NCBI GenBank assembly: GCA_907163375.1
Contig: CAJQUW010005554.1
Location: forward strand, 162,594-226,593
Origin: Prostheceraeus crozeri
Lineage: Eukaryota > Platyhelminthes > Polycladida > Euryleptidae
DNA: 64,000 nucleotides
Reading direction: 5' to 3'
Below are positions 41,940-53,130 of the stretch, piece after piece (position 1 is the stretch's first letter; each line of letters opens with the position of its first letter). Below the pieces are notes generated by a model. The model made no database searches. It was not told where the DNA came from and saw nothing but the letters and a program-made list of their open reading frames with translations. Both the position numbers and the translations under genes were made by a program.

Positions 41940-44900
41940 ATCACTTACAATTTTTATTATTTTACAAATAGCTATACCTTTATTTCTAGCATACAAAGGC
42001 TAAAACTCTATTTCTAACGCATACACTATTAAAACTTTATTTTTAACTTGTAAACTGCTAAAAACTTTATTTTTTAATATGGAAACTGATGAAACTTTAT
42101 TTCTAGCATACAAACAGATAAAACTTCATTTCTAACATACAAACAGATAGAACTTTATTCTTAACTTGTAAACTTAAACAGATAGAACTTTATTCGTAAC
42201 TTGTAAACTGTGGAACCTTCATTCTATTTCTAACATATAAACAAATAGAACTTTATTCGTAACATATGCACCATTGAAACTTTATTCTTAACTTGTAAAC
42301 TATTGAAACTTTATTTTTAACTTGTAAACGGTTAAAACTTTGTTTTATTTCTAGCATACAAACAGATAAAACTTTATTCTTAATATATACACACACTATT
42401 GAAACTTCATTCTTAACTTGTAAACTATTGAAACTTTATTTTTAACTTGTTAACGGTTGAAACTTTGTTTTATTTCTAACACACAAATAGCTTAAACTTT
42501 ATTTCCAACATACACACTGTTGAAACTTTATTTTTAATCTGTAAACTGTTGAAACTATATCTTTCACTTACAAATAGTAGAACGCTAAGTCTAACTTGCA
42601 AACTAGTAAATCTTGCGATCTTATTTTTACAAACAGTTGCACCTTTATTTCTAACATATACACTATTGAAACTTTATTTCTAACTTGTAAACTCTTGAAA
42701 CTTTATTTTTAACTTGTTAACGGTTGAAACTTTATTCTATTTCTAACATGCAAACAGATAAAACTTTATTCTTAACTTGTAAACTGATGAAACTTTGTTT
42801 TATTTCTAACATACAAGCTGATAAAACTTTATTGTTAACTTGTAAACTGGTGAAGCTTCATTTTATTTATAACATACAAACAGATAAAACTTTATTCTTA
42901 ATATACACACACTATTGAAACTTCATTCTTAACTCGCAAACTATTGAAACTTTATTTTTAACTTGTTAACGGTTGAAACTATGTTTTATTTCTAACATAC
43001 AAACAGATAAAACTTTATTCTTAACTTGTAAACTGGTGAAATTTCATTCTATTTCTAACATATAAACAGATAGAACTTTATTCTTAACTTGTAAACTGGT
43101 GAAATTTCATTCTATTTCTAACATATAAACAGATAGAACTTTATTCGTAACATACGCACTATTGAAACTTTATTCTTAACTTGTAAACTATTGAAACTTT
43201 ATTTTAACTTGTAAACGGTTAAAACTTTGTTTTATTTCTATCATATAAACAGATGAAACTTTATTCTTAATATATACACACTATTGAAACTTCATTCTTA
43301 ACTTGTAAACTATTGAAACTTTATTTTTAACTTGTTAACGGTTGAAACTTTGTTTTATTTCTAACACACAAATAGCTTAAACTTTATTTCCAACATACAC
43401 ACTGTTGAAACTTTATTTTTAATCTGTAAACTGTTGAAACTATATCTTTCACTTACAAATAGTAGAACGCTAAGTCTAACTTGCAAACTAGTAAATCTTG
43501 CGATCTTATTTTAACAAACAGATAAAACTCTATTTCTAACATATACACTATTGAAACTTTATTTCTAACTTGTAAACTCTTGAAACTTTATTTTTAACTT
43601 GTTAACGGTTGAAACTTTATTCTATTTCTAACATGCAAACAGATAAAACTTTATTCTTAACTTGTAAACTGATGAAACTTCATTTTATTTCTAACATACA
43701 AGCTGATAAAACTTTATTGTTAACTTGTAAACTGGTGAAGCTTCATTTTATTTATAACATACAAACAGATAAAACTTTATTCTTAATATACACACACTAT
43801 TGAAACTTCATTCTTAACTCGCAAACTATTGAAACTTTATTTTTAACTTGTTAACGGTTGAAACTATGTTTTATTTCTAACATACAAACAGATAAAACTT
43901 TATTTTTAACTTGTAAACGGTTGAAACTTTGTTTTATTTCTAACATACAAACAGATAGAACTTTATTCTTAACTTGTAAACTTGTGAAATTTCATTCTAT
44001 TTCTAACATATAAACAGATAGAACTTTATTCGTAACATACGCACTATTGAAACTTTATTCTTAACTTGTAAACTATTGAAACTTTATTTTAACTTGTAAA
44101 CGGTTAAAACTTTGTTTTATTTCTATCATATAAACAGATGAAACTTTATTCTTAATATATACACACTATTGAAACTTCATTCTTAACTTGTAAACTATTG
44201 AAACTTTATTTTTAACTTGTTAACGGTTGAAACTTTGTTTTATTTCTAACACACAAACAGCTTAAACTTTATTTCCAACATACACACTGTTGAAACTTTA
44301 TTTTTAATCTGTAAACTGTTGAAACTATATCTTTCACTTACAAATAGTAGAACGCTAAGTCTAACTTGCAAACTAGTAAATCTTGCGATCTTATTTTTAC
44401 AAACAGTTACACCTTTATTTCTAACATATACACTATTGAAACTTTATTTCTAACTTGTAAACTCTTGAAACTTTATTTTGATATACAAACAGCTAAAACT
44501 TTATTTCTAACGTATACACCATTGAAACTTTAGTTTTTATCTTTTAAACTGTTGAAACTTTATTTTGTTTCTAACATGTAACAGATAAAGCTTTATTTCT
44601 AACATATACACTATTGAAACTTTATTTCTAACTTGTACACTGGTGAAACTTTATTTTTAACTTGTAAACGGTTGAAACTTTGTTTTATTTCTAACATACA
44701 AACAGATGAAACTTTATTCTTAATATATACACACTATTGAAACTTCATTCTTAACTTGTAAACTATTGAAACTTTATTTTTAACTTGTTAACGGTTGAAA
44801 CTTTGTTTTATTTCTAACACACAAACAGCTTAAACTTTATTTCCAACATACACACTGTTGAAACTTTATTTTTAATCTGTAAACTGTTGAAACTATATCT

Positions 44901-45985
44901 TTCACTTACAAATAGTAGAACGCTAAGTCTAACTTGCAAACTAGTAAATCTTGCGATCTTATTTTTACAAACAGTTACACCTTTATTTCTAACATATACA
45001 CTATTGAAACTTTATTTCTAACTTGTAAACTCTTGAAACTTCATTTTGATATACAAACAGCTAAAACTTTATTTCTAACGTATACACCATTAAAAATTAA
45101 TTTCTAACTTGTAAACTCTTGAAACAGTTATAATTTTATTTTTAACTTGTAGACTGTTGAAACTTTATTTCTAACTGGTAAACTGTTGAAATGATATCTT
45201 TCATTTACAAATAGTAGAACACTTTGTCCAACTTGTAAACTAGTAAATCTTGTTCGCCATCGAATCTAACTATTTAAATCTTCATCATGGAAATCAATGT
45301 TCCACAGTCGGAGTAAAAGTTTGAGATGATACACTCCTGGCAAACTAACTCATGAAGTAGCTTTGCTGTAATACATTTCTATCTGTAAACATATGATAAT
45401 GTTAAAGTGAATCTAAAACTTTTCAGCTTATTAATTGTTCATCGTTGCATCAACGCTTTAACACGTGAACAGTTATAATTTATTTTTAATTTACACTTAG
45501 TCTAACTTGTAAACTAGTAAATCTTGCGATCTTATTTTTACAAACAGTTGCACCTTTATTTCTAACATACACACTATTGAAACTTTATTTCTAACTTGTA
45601 AACTCTTGAAACTTTATTTTGATATACAAACAGCTAAAACTTAATTTCTAACTTGTAAACTCTTGAAACAGTTATAATTTTATTTTTAATTTACACTTAG
45701 TCTAACTTGTAAACTAGTAAATCTTGCGATCTTATTTTTACAAACAGTTGCACCTTTATTTCTAACATATACACTATTGAAACTTTATTTCTAACTTGTA
45801 AACTCTTATACAAACAGCTAAAACTTAATTTCTAACTTGTAAACTCTTGAAACAGTTATAATTTTATTTTTAATTTACACTTAGTCTAACTTGTAAACTA
45901 GTAAATCTTGCGATCTTATTTTTACAAACAGTTACACCTTTATTTCTAACGCATACACTATTGAAACTTTATTTCTAACTTGTAA
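41940..45985. repeat. Right internal array of element B
   Basis: A dense array of sub-repeats of about 25-35 bp around AACTTGTAAACTATTGAAAC and AACATACAAACAGATAAAAC. A higher-order period of about 885 bp is visible (long identical stretches near 42,724 and 43,609; another landmark at about 42,480, 43,367 and 44,250). The unit core occurs once, near 45,325. AATAAA reads on the minus strand. Open frames of 60-65 codons inside are repeat artefacts. Confidence 0.9.
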
Positions 45986-46009
45986 ATCTTAAAACATTTC
46001 ATATGGGCG

Positions 46010-46207
46010 ATGATGATAGATGAAATAGTGTCAAATAAAATTAAGATAGCTTACACTTCTGATACAGGGATAGCAATCGACTGCGATCCATGTGTAAAGA
46101 GCTTGTTAGACTACGAAAGAGAGAAGTGTGTTATGTTGCGTGTGGCGCGTGAGTGTCCTCCCATTTCATTCCATTCATCAATTCGTCTCATTGATAGAGA
46201 CAGGTAG
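46010..46207 (+). other. Junction segment beside the right array
   Basis: A copy of 4,259-4,459 with an open frame of 65 codons. The differences from the first copy mostly change amino acids, so coding is doubtful. The segment is followed by about 250 bp also shared with element A (4,460-4,710). Confidence 0.35.
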
Positions 46208-46457
46208 AACTCATGGTTCTCATAACGTATGCAATGGAAAGTTTTAGGCAACCTTCGACAGTTGGCTAAATGTCGCCCTGGCGCGAATGCATACTACGTT
46301 GAGACAGAGGCAATCACTTGCAAACATGACGCAGAGAGGTTTAACAAGATTGACCATTGCCGAATGTCCCTTGCGGTATACATAGCTACGGGTTTCACCG
46401 CTGCCCTTTACAGGAACACCCGTCGAAAGGAAGTATTACACCGAACTTCATTTGCGA

Positions 46458-46565
46458 CGTTCAAGTTGACTGATAACAGATTCAACTTAATGATAGTATT
46501 CGCCAGTCTAAAGACTGCCCAGGGCAAACCGCGTGGAGGCTCTATCATGTCTTGCCCCATAGTGG
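46458..46565 (-). repeat. Structured 3' module, copy 4 (shorter)
   Basis: Shares the GCTATC-type hairpin (46,464-46,487, here with TGATAACA on the plus strand), the CAGTCT/AGACTG hairpin and the GGGCAA/TTGCCC stem with the element A modules. It lacks the GGCCC hairpin. No leftward gene of the element A set precedes it. Confidence 0.65.
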
Positions 46566-46689
46566 ACGATTATACGGTAGTGTGTTAGTAGATTTCAATC
46601 ATTGAAAAGGGAAGATGAGAATCATTTCATTTGTCTCATCAACGTTTATCATGGGAGCAATCATTGAAGGGACATCTAATGAATTACAT

Positions 46690-47000
46690 TTCACTCTACT
46701 CCATATCATAAAGACTAACCTTTGTCGAATGGCTGAAGTACTCTGACCTGGCGAGAGAAAGCGTCACGTTGAGTATGAAGCCGAACGCCCAACATGAGCA
46801 ACGGCTCAGAGGTTTCGGTCTAACAAACGACGAACAACCCGTGCAACACAATCCCTCTACGGCAGTACCCGCCGTCCCGAAGGAACGCTCGAGCAAAGGA
46901 GGTATTACAGCGATGATGTGCTTTATGAGTAGAAGTGAATCTCTTGATAGCAAGAGACTATTCAACTAGATAGCAAGTCAAAAATAACCTGATAGCAGGA
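46690..47000 (-). repeat. Leader-intron structured module (element B, right)
   Basis: An inverted, roughly 95% identical copy of 34,970-35,290. On the minus strand it reads three GCTATC hairpins (46,988-46,999; 46,964-46,978; 46,941-46,956), then the UUCG-like and CGGC/GCCG hairpins (46,861-46,889), TTAGACCGAAACC and CTCATGTTGGGC. Confidence 0.75.
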
Positions 47001-47020
47001 CAAATGTATAGTCAGTAATT

Positions 47021-47279
47021 TACACTTAGTGAGGAATGATAGATTTGAGTGTAGTGAGTGGCACTCGATCCCGTCGACAGCCCGAAGGCCTTGTACTGAT
47101 CACTAGGGAAGTGAGAGATCTTCCCCGATACCCGCTCTTTACAGCTGAAGACATCATTGTCACTGCCCCGAAGTGGTAACAGCAACGCCGAGTCAAAGGT
47201 AGTGAACAGTAGCTGGGATCTAACCCCTCAAAGCTGCCTTAGTCTTAGTTAAATTTGAAATCTGATAGCAGATTTGAAC
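47021..47279 (-). repeat. 258-bp structured module, copy 3
   Basis: Matches the two modules of element A. The long-range stem (47,094-47,105 with 47,200-47,211) has one mismatch here. The terminal GCTATC hairpin is at 47,258-47,275. Confidence 0.8.
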
Positions 47280-47289
47280 TCAGCATACT

Positions 47290-47600
47290 TGAAAACCTGT
47301 AGAAAAACTTCCCAAGTTATTGCTTTGATCTGCTTGATAGCAAGCCGTAGAGAGCTTGATTCACCAGCGTTTTGCAATGGAGATGTTTAGAGGCCACCCA
47401 TGACAAGATAGCTAAGACTCAACCGATTGGCGTTCAAAGTGCTACGTTGAGAGCTGTGTCAAATGCCCAACATGAGACATGAGTTGTCCCAGCGGTTACG
47501 GTCTTAAATATGACACATTCCCTTGCCACACTTATCACTACGGCATCGTCCGCCGTCCCGAAGGAACACCCTGTCAGTGGAATATTACAGCAAAACTCTC
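47290..47600 (-). repeat. Diverged leader-intron module
   Basis: On the minus strand it shares an ordered set of words with the module at 34,970-35,290: GTTCCTTCGGGACGGCGG (from 47,567), TGCCGTAG, TTAAGACCGTAACC, CTCATGTTGGGC, and a GCTATC hairpin (47,332-47,345), while the DNA between is different. The stem CGGC/GCCG is kept with another loop. This pattern suggests selection on structure and certain loops. Confidence 0.55.
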
Positions 47601-48027
47601 CGTGTCTTGCTCGCTTTCAGTGAAAAGCCGCTTATACCATGAGAAGACTGGCTCAGACATCATTAAAAATGCTTTCATTGACTTCAGCAGGGTCGAAAAC
47701 CCCAGAAAACCTCCAAAACTAGTGAATTTAAAATTTTCAACTTTTTAGCACTACTTATGAAATTTTATAAGTAGTCCATCACTTAGGGCAGGTCAATAGC
47801 GACCGAACCTTTTTTGAATCAAGTCAAACGGACTTGTAGAAGCAAAGTTACGAGCCTTTAAAGTTTTGGAGTCTTTTATGGCCTGGAGACGAAGGCCATC
47901 TCCTGGCGAACCTCTAAGTCTGACGGCTTAGCTGATATCAGCAATGAAATTTTCTAAGTCGGTTTCTTACAGAAACTTGGAATTTGGAATGTCCGAAGCT
48001 ATCATCGGAGCTCAGAGAGACGACCTA
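47601..48027. other. Leader region of the right end of element B
   Basis: About 430 bp between the diverged module and the donor at 48,028. It resembles 7,830-8,060 of element A in layout, including AGTAGT/ACTACT-type inverted words (for example CACTACTTATG..TAAGTAGT near 47,750). No gene. Confidence 0.4.
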
Positions 48028-48084
48028 CCTCTGACAATCGTTCTCCTCTAAATGACAAGTCTCCGTCGGTTCCCAGCTTATATA
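48028..48084 (-). promoter_or_regulatory. TATA box, first exon and donor at the right of element B
   Basis: The minus strand reads ACTATATAAGC (TATA at 48,078-48,084), a short exon, then CAGAG|GTAGGT at 48,028. The arrangement and following CTCTGAGCTCC match the promoter at 8.1 kb in element A. It would fire leftward through the structured modules. Confidence 0.55.
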
Positions 48085-48149
48085 GTGTGTGGCGATCAGC
48101 TGATGACGTAATACCCATCATCCAAACACTAAAAATCCCGTCTTTCTCC

Positions 48150-50045
48150 GGTTCTAGTGCTCCGATTGAGCTGGAAATACACCATTTCCATGTAGAATTT
48201 GACGCTGAATCCGAATCTGGCCTCCGTTTTCCCATCCGATGCTTCGTTTTGGCTCTACAGTAGGCAGCCATCGCAAAAATTCTAACTCTGTCGTTTTTTC
48301 CGAAAAATGTTGAAAATTTTTCTCGCCGATGACTTGAAACTCTCCGATTGACATGAAACTCACCATACAGATAAAGAATCTGACGCTGATTCCAAATCTG
48401 AAATCCGTTTTCCCATCCGATACTTCGTTTTGAAGCTAGAGCCCAAAACGTCCCAAATTCTAACTCTGTCGTTTTTCGCCAATGTCCCAAAATCTTAAAT
48501 GGCATCTCACATCTAAACGAAGACAGATAGGAACAAGCCGATTCTTTCACTGAATTTGTCTCACTCTTAGCTTTCAAACGAGCTATCGCACGACAAAATC
48601 CGTCCACTGGAAGCCAAAATCGAAGCAAGCTGTCCAGAGGGGGGGGACGTCAGTGAAATTTCAAAATTTGATGAAAAATGTTTTGGTGACGGTCCCAGGT
48701 CGAAATTCTACACTTTGGAAAATTTTCAAAATTTTACCCATACAAAGTCACTCTGACACTTAGGATTTTTTCAGGTAAGCGAGCTCCGACCTAAAATCTT
48801 GTAACCGCTCTAACTTTTGAACGAAGACAGATAGGAACAAGCCGATTCTTTCACTGAATTTGTCTCACTCTTAGCTTTCAAACGAGCTATCGCACGACAA
48901 AATCCGTCCACTGGAAGCCAAAATCGAAGCAAGCTGTCCAGAGGGGGGGGACGTCAGTGAAAATTTTTTCTCTCCGATTGAGCTGGAAATACACCATTTC
49001 CATGTAGAATTTGACGCTGAATCCGAATCTGGCCTCCGTTTTCCCATCCGATGCTTCGTTTTGGCTCTACAGTAGGCAGCCATCGCAAAAATTCTAACTC
49101 TGTCGTTTTTTCGAAAAATGTTGAAAATTTTTTCTCTCCGATTGACTTGAAACTCACCATACAGATAAAGAATTTGACGCTGATTCCAAATCTGAAATCT
49201 GTTTTCCCATCCGATACTTCGTTTTGAAGCTAGAGCCCAAAACGTCCCAAATTCTAACTCTGTCGTTTTTCGCCAATGTCCCAAAATCTTAAATGGCATC
49301 TCACATCTAAACGAAGACAGATAGGAACAAGCCGATTCTTTCACTGAATTTGTCTCACTCTTAGCTTTCAAACGAGCTATCGCACGACAAAATCCGTCCA
49401 CTGGAAGCCAAAATCGAAGCAAGCTGTCCAGAGGGGGGGGGACGTCAGTGAAAAATTTTTCTCTCCGATTGAGCTGGAAATACACCATTTCCATGTAGAA
49501 TTTGACGCTGAATCCGAATCTGGCCTCCGTTTTCCCATCCGATGCTTTGTTTTGGCTCTACAGTGGGCAGCCATCGCAAAAATTCTAACTCTGTCGTTTT
49601 TTCGAAAAATGTTGAAAATTTTTTCTCTCCGATTGACTTGAAACTCACCATACAGATAAAGAATTTCACGCTGATTCCAAATCTGAAATCTGTTTTCCCA
49701 TCCGATGCTTCGTTTTGAAGCTAGAGCCCAAAACGTCCCAAATTCTAACTCTGTCGTTTTTCGCCAATGTCCCAAAATCTTAAATGGCATCTCACATCTA
49801 AACGAAGACAGATAGGAACAAGCCGATTCTTTCACTGAATTTGTCTCACTCTTAGCTTTCAAACGAGCTATTGCACGACAAAATACGTCCACTGGAAGCC
49901 AAAATCGAAGCAAGCTGTCCAGAGGGGGGGGGACGTCAGTGAAAATTTTTTCTCTCCGATGTCGCTGGAAACATCCTTCCTAACCCAAAATTTCACGTAG
50001 AGTCAGAATCTGGCCTCCGTTTTCCCATCCGAGGCCTCCTTCATG
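48150..50045 (-). repeat. Right inverted terminal repeat array of element B
   Basis: Mirror of 31.4-33.3 kb. The landmark CGAAGCAAGCTGTCCAGAG recurs near 48,636, 48,940, 49,428 and 49,920 (spacings about 304, 488, 492), the reverse order of the left array. Sequence identity to the left array is very high, so the two were copied or converted recently. Open frames up to about 208 codons on the minus strand are repeat artefacts. Confidence 0.88.
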
Positions 50046-50283
50046 CCCAATTCCGACCTTTCTCATCCCAAAACATCCAACACCCGCCTTTTTCCAACTC
50101 TGACGTTTTCAGAGATTCGTTTTCAGAGATTCCACCCCTTGCCTCACAGTTCCTCCTTCCTTCCTTCCAGATTGGGGGGGAGGGAGCGGTTTCCTCCTCT
50201 CGGACCCATTCCTCCCAACACATCCTCGGCCAACTCCCTCACCTTCCTTCCAGAGGGGGGGGCTGAGTCAGCATGATGACTCA
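50046..50283. repeat. Right tip of element B
   Basis: GC-richer than the flanks, with G-runs at about 50,175 and 50,255 and repeated CTTCCTTCC words. It does not closely match the left tip, so tips vary or have been reshaped. Host-like DNA starts near 50,290. Confidence 0.5.
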
Positions 50284-50369
50284 TCGATGACTCCTCACTG
50301 TACCGCACCGGCCTTGAATTTTGGATGGGATTACTACTTATGATCTGCATGCAGATGACTTAGGACAAG

Positions 50370-53130
50370 GATAAACGTAGAGCCGCAGATTGAGTGCAGA
50401 CTAGCCTCGATGTTATCAATGACAGGTGCGAGAAGCATCACCAGAATATTGCTCCGCATAAATGTGAGTGCATCCTACTCTCAAACTGGGGCGGTACAAA
50501 GATGATTACAGACATCCATTTCTTCATCTTGGAGAATCACAACTGCAATATTCAGATGAAGTTAGACTTCGTGGAATTGCGCTTGACAAGGACTTGCGTT
50601 CACTTCCCATGTGAACAAAGTTCGAACGGCATGGGCAAGGACAGTAAGGCAATTGAGCGAAATGAAAGTTAAAATGCAGATGATGTAATTTTCTACTCCT
50701 CACTTCACAGCGGAAGTATATTCTCGTATCTCCCGGCGGCCATTCCTCTTCAGAAGAGGAAGAAGCAATTTTTAGTGCCATCGAAATTCAGGGAAGTAGC
50801 AATGCATTGATTGAAAATGTTGCTTTTTGTTACTCGAAGTAGATCCATGAATTTCGAAAAGAATGAAAATAATTTTGATTTATCAAGAAGAGCTGGAGAT
50901 ACCAAAATTTTTTTGCGTTATCAAATGCTGAGTAAAAGCAGAATGTGAGTTTCATAAGTTTCCATCTCATTTTGATGACGGCGGAATACCTTGTAGAATC
51001 GCGTGCACTCTTCGTGAAGTGTGTCAACTAGTGTTAGTAGTACATGCAGAGATTGTCGAGATTGATTTGTACAAAGAATACAACTGAATCATATATTCTT
51101 ATGAAATGTGGAAGATTTTTATTCAAAAGAAGCCTTTCAATGTATCTCTGACACTCTCATTTATAGTTCGAAAAGCTTCAAATTTCAGTGGTAACATGGC
51201 TATTACACTGTGGAAATGCTCATGACAGTGAACATAAACTGATTTTGTACAGGCGCCTGGGATGTCGAACTTTTTTTAAGAAGAGTATTAAACGATTTTC
51301 ACAATACCTTAAAATTAAAAGTAGTGCTGTTTTTCTGAATACCCTTTCGATTGATGTGTGGTTTGGATGTCGTGTTTGAGGACTCATTAGAAAGAAACCT
51401 TCAATACCTAATATTTACTTAGGGTGAACATCCTCATCAACAATATGCACTGACATCTCTCACTAATGTTATATCATCGTATCAATTAATGGTGGACGAT
51501 TAGTCATGAAAAGTCTAAGGAATGGAACAGAATATTCTGAATAAAGAAGCAATATATGTTGCTGTTTTATAGCGTGAGGCTAGTTAGTGACTTCTTTGAA
51601 AGCGAAAGATAAATCATTCACAGCGATTGTCACTTTTGAAAATTGATGACGTGGCCAAACATTAAAGATGTGCATTAAAGATCGCCTGTAGAATCGTTTA
51701 GAGACATGTTGGAATATCACTCTGCTGAAGATCAATCATCCAAAAAATGTGAGCGAGAATCGTAAATCTGTGGTCACAATATCAACTTTTATCATTTTCT
51801 TTTGCGACAGGTCTTGTTAACAGTTCCGTAACATCATATTCAAGGCGATGTTGTTCCAAGCCGATCTTCGCTGGACGAGAAAAAAATAGGCTATGGGCAT
51901 TACCTCAGAAGATATCTCAAAATAAAATGTAGGCAAGAAGTCTGTCCTTAGAGCCATTCTAGAGTTCAACTTGTGAATCACAAACATCAATGTCCTATCT
52001 AGATCTTCTACAATAAAATACAGACGCTTCAAATGTAATTGACAAAAAGCTAGGCACTTTCAAATCAAATTTTCGTGTTGAAGTCTGGATCACTTTTGCT
52101 ACATAAATCCAAATGAACCTATGTTCTATAGATTGTTTGAAATTATTTCGTTTTTCATGTGTGGTAGCTTGTGATCAGTAGGCCTTATGAAAAAAAATTG
52201 AGCGTTTTATTTGAAGCCGGATTTTCAAACAGAAGGACGACAGGCTGATTAACAAAAGATCAATATAATAAGTTTTACCACAAAAATGTTGCTAAAAAAT
52301 TTCACCAGATTTTTCTCATTGATGCAGATGTTCATTTCAATAACATTGTACAGTCTGAAAGGCTCTGTCAAGCACTTTAATTTGGAACCAATTTAGCTTA
52401 TGTTGATCAGCTGTGTTCAGAGAAATAAAAGTATGATCCTCCCCCATCTGAATGATTGGAAATTCGTCATCGACCCTAAGCCGAAACTAGCAATACAGAA
52501 AATTGAGATACACCATGAGTCAGGCTCGTGTTCAGGTAAGTTCTACAATTTGTTTTTCGAATTCAGAATCAATTTGTGCAATTATTCAATTTACACTTTT
52601 ACTAATGTGACGCACTTTTGCGTTCGTTACAATGTACAAAACTGTCAACAGCTCCAACTTAACAATTTGTTGTATTACCGCATGAGCTTTCGAGTAGGGT
52701 TAAGATAATGCTGATGTATCAGCTCCAAGAATTATGTAAGTTTTATCATAACGGACCCCTCCGTTCTCAGACAAACCTTCAAATTTGTTTATTCCTCGTC
52801 AGCATTTACGTGAGACATCATTTCTCACTTGATGGTCAGAAGGAAATTCGAATCTACGGATCTGACAGGGCCTTGTTTCGTCTGTGCAGTGGGGGTTTTG
52901 TGCACCTGTTCACAGCAAAACCAATAGCATTTCCTTCACGCCGTAGGAATGCTCAACACTTGCGTTGCGTCCGTTTTTACTTAATGGCAGCAGCACATCA
53001 ATGATGAAAAGGACGAATGAGTGACACATGGGCCAACATGATATTGATATCATGCATGTGATGAGCTTGGCGGGAGGTGGGCCTGCGCGGCGGGTTGCGA
53101 GGCGGGGTTCACCCTAGCTCATAGTGATTG
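50370..53130. repeat. Duplicated 2.8-kb block, copy 1
   Basis: Aligns along its whole length, in the same orientation, to 60,860-63,810. Shared words include GAGACTAGCCTCGA-type sequence at the start, TTAGACTTCGTGGAATTGCG, CTGACATCTCTCACTA and TTCCTTCACGCCGTAG. The right end is GC-rich (GAGGTGGG, GAGGCGGGGTT). Open frames here are short and not preserved between the copies, so no gene is called. It starts within about 90 bp of the right edge of element B. Confidence 0.8.

Larger units (their letters stand above)
31138..50283. mobile_element. Element B: Polinton/Maverick-like fossil of about 19 kb
   Basis: The element is bounded by long inverted terminal repeats (31.4-33.3 kb with 48.2-50.0 kb) capped by GC-rich tips. 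Inside are inverted arrays, a rightward promoter and spliced gene, a family-B DNA polymerase frame, a short leftward segment after it, and a leftward leader region at the right. Size, long inverted repeats and a protein-primed-type PolB fit Polintons. I find no integrase or packaging ATPase, so it is either reduced or a distinct PolB-bearing relative. The left inner part is rearranged compared with the right. It looks partly whole, with probably fewer than five breaks. Near-identical terminal repeats suggest a young insertion. Edges are approximate. Confidence 0.65.

Noticed and set aside
42724-43803. 64-codon frames at 42,724 and 43,609 in the right array
   Set aside because: They simply translate the sub-repeats (repeated DKTLFLTCK words) and differ only as the array does.
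52400-52708. Possible exon (DWKFVIDPKPKLAIQKIE) ending at a GTAAGT donor
   Set aside because: The matching part of the duplicated block near 63.1 kb does not preserve the frame, and no acceptor or partner exon stands out.
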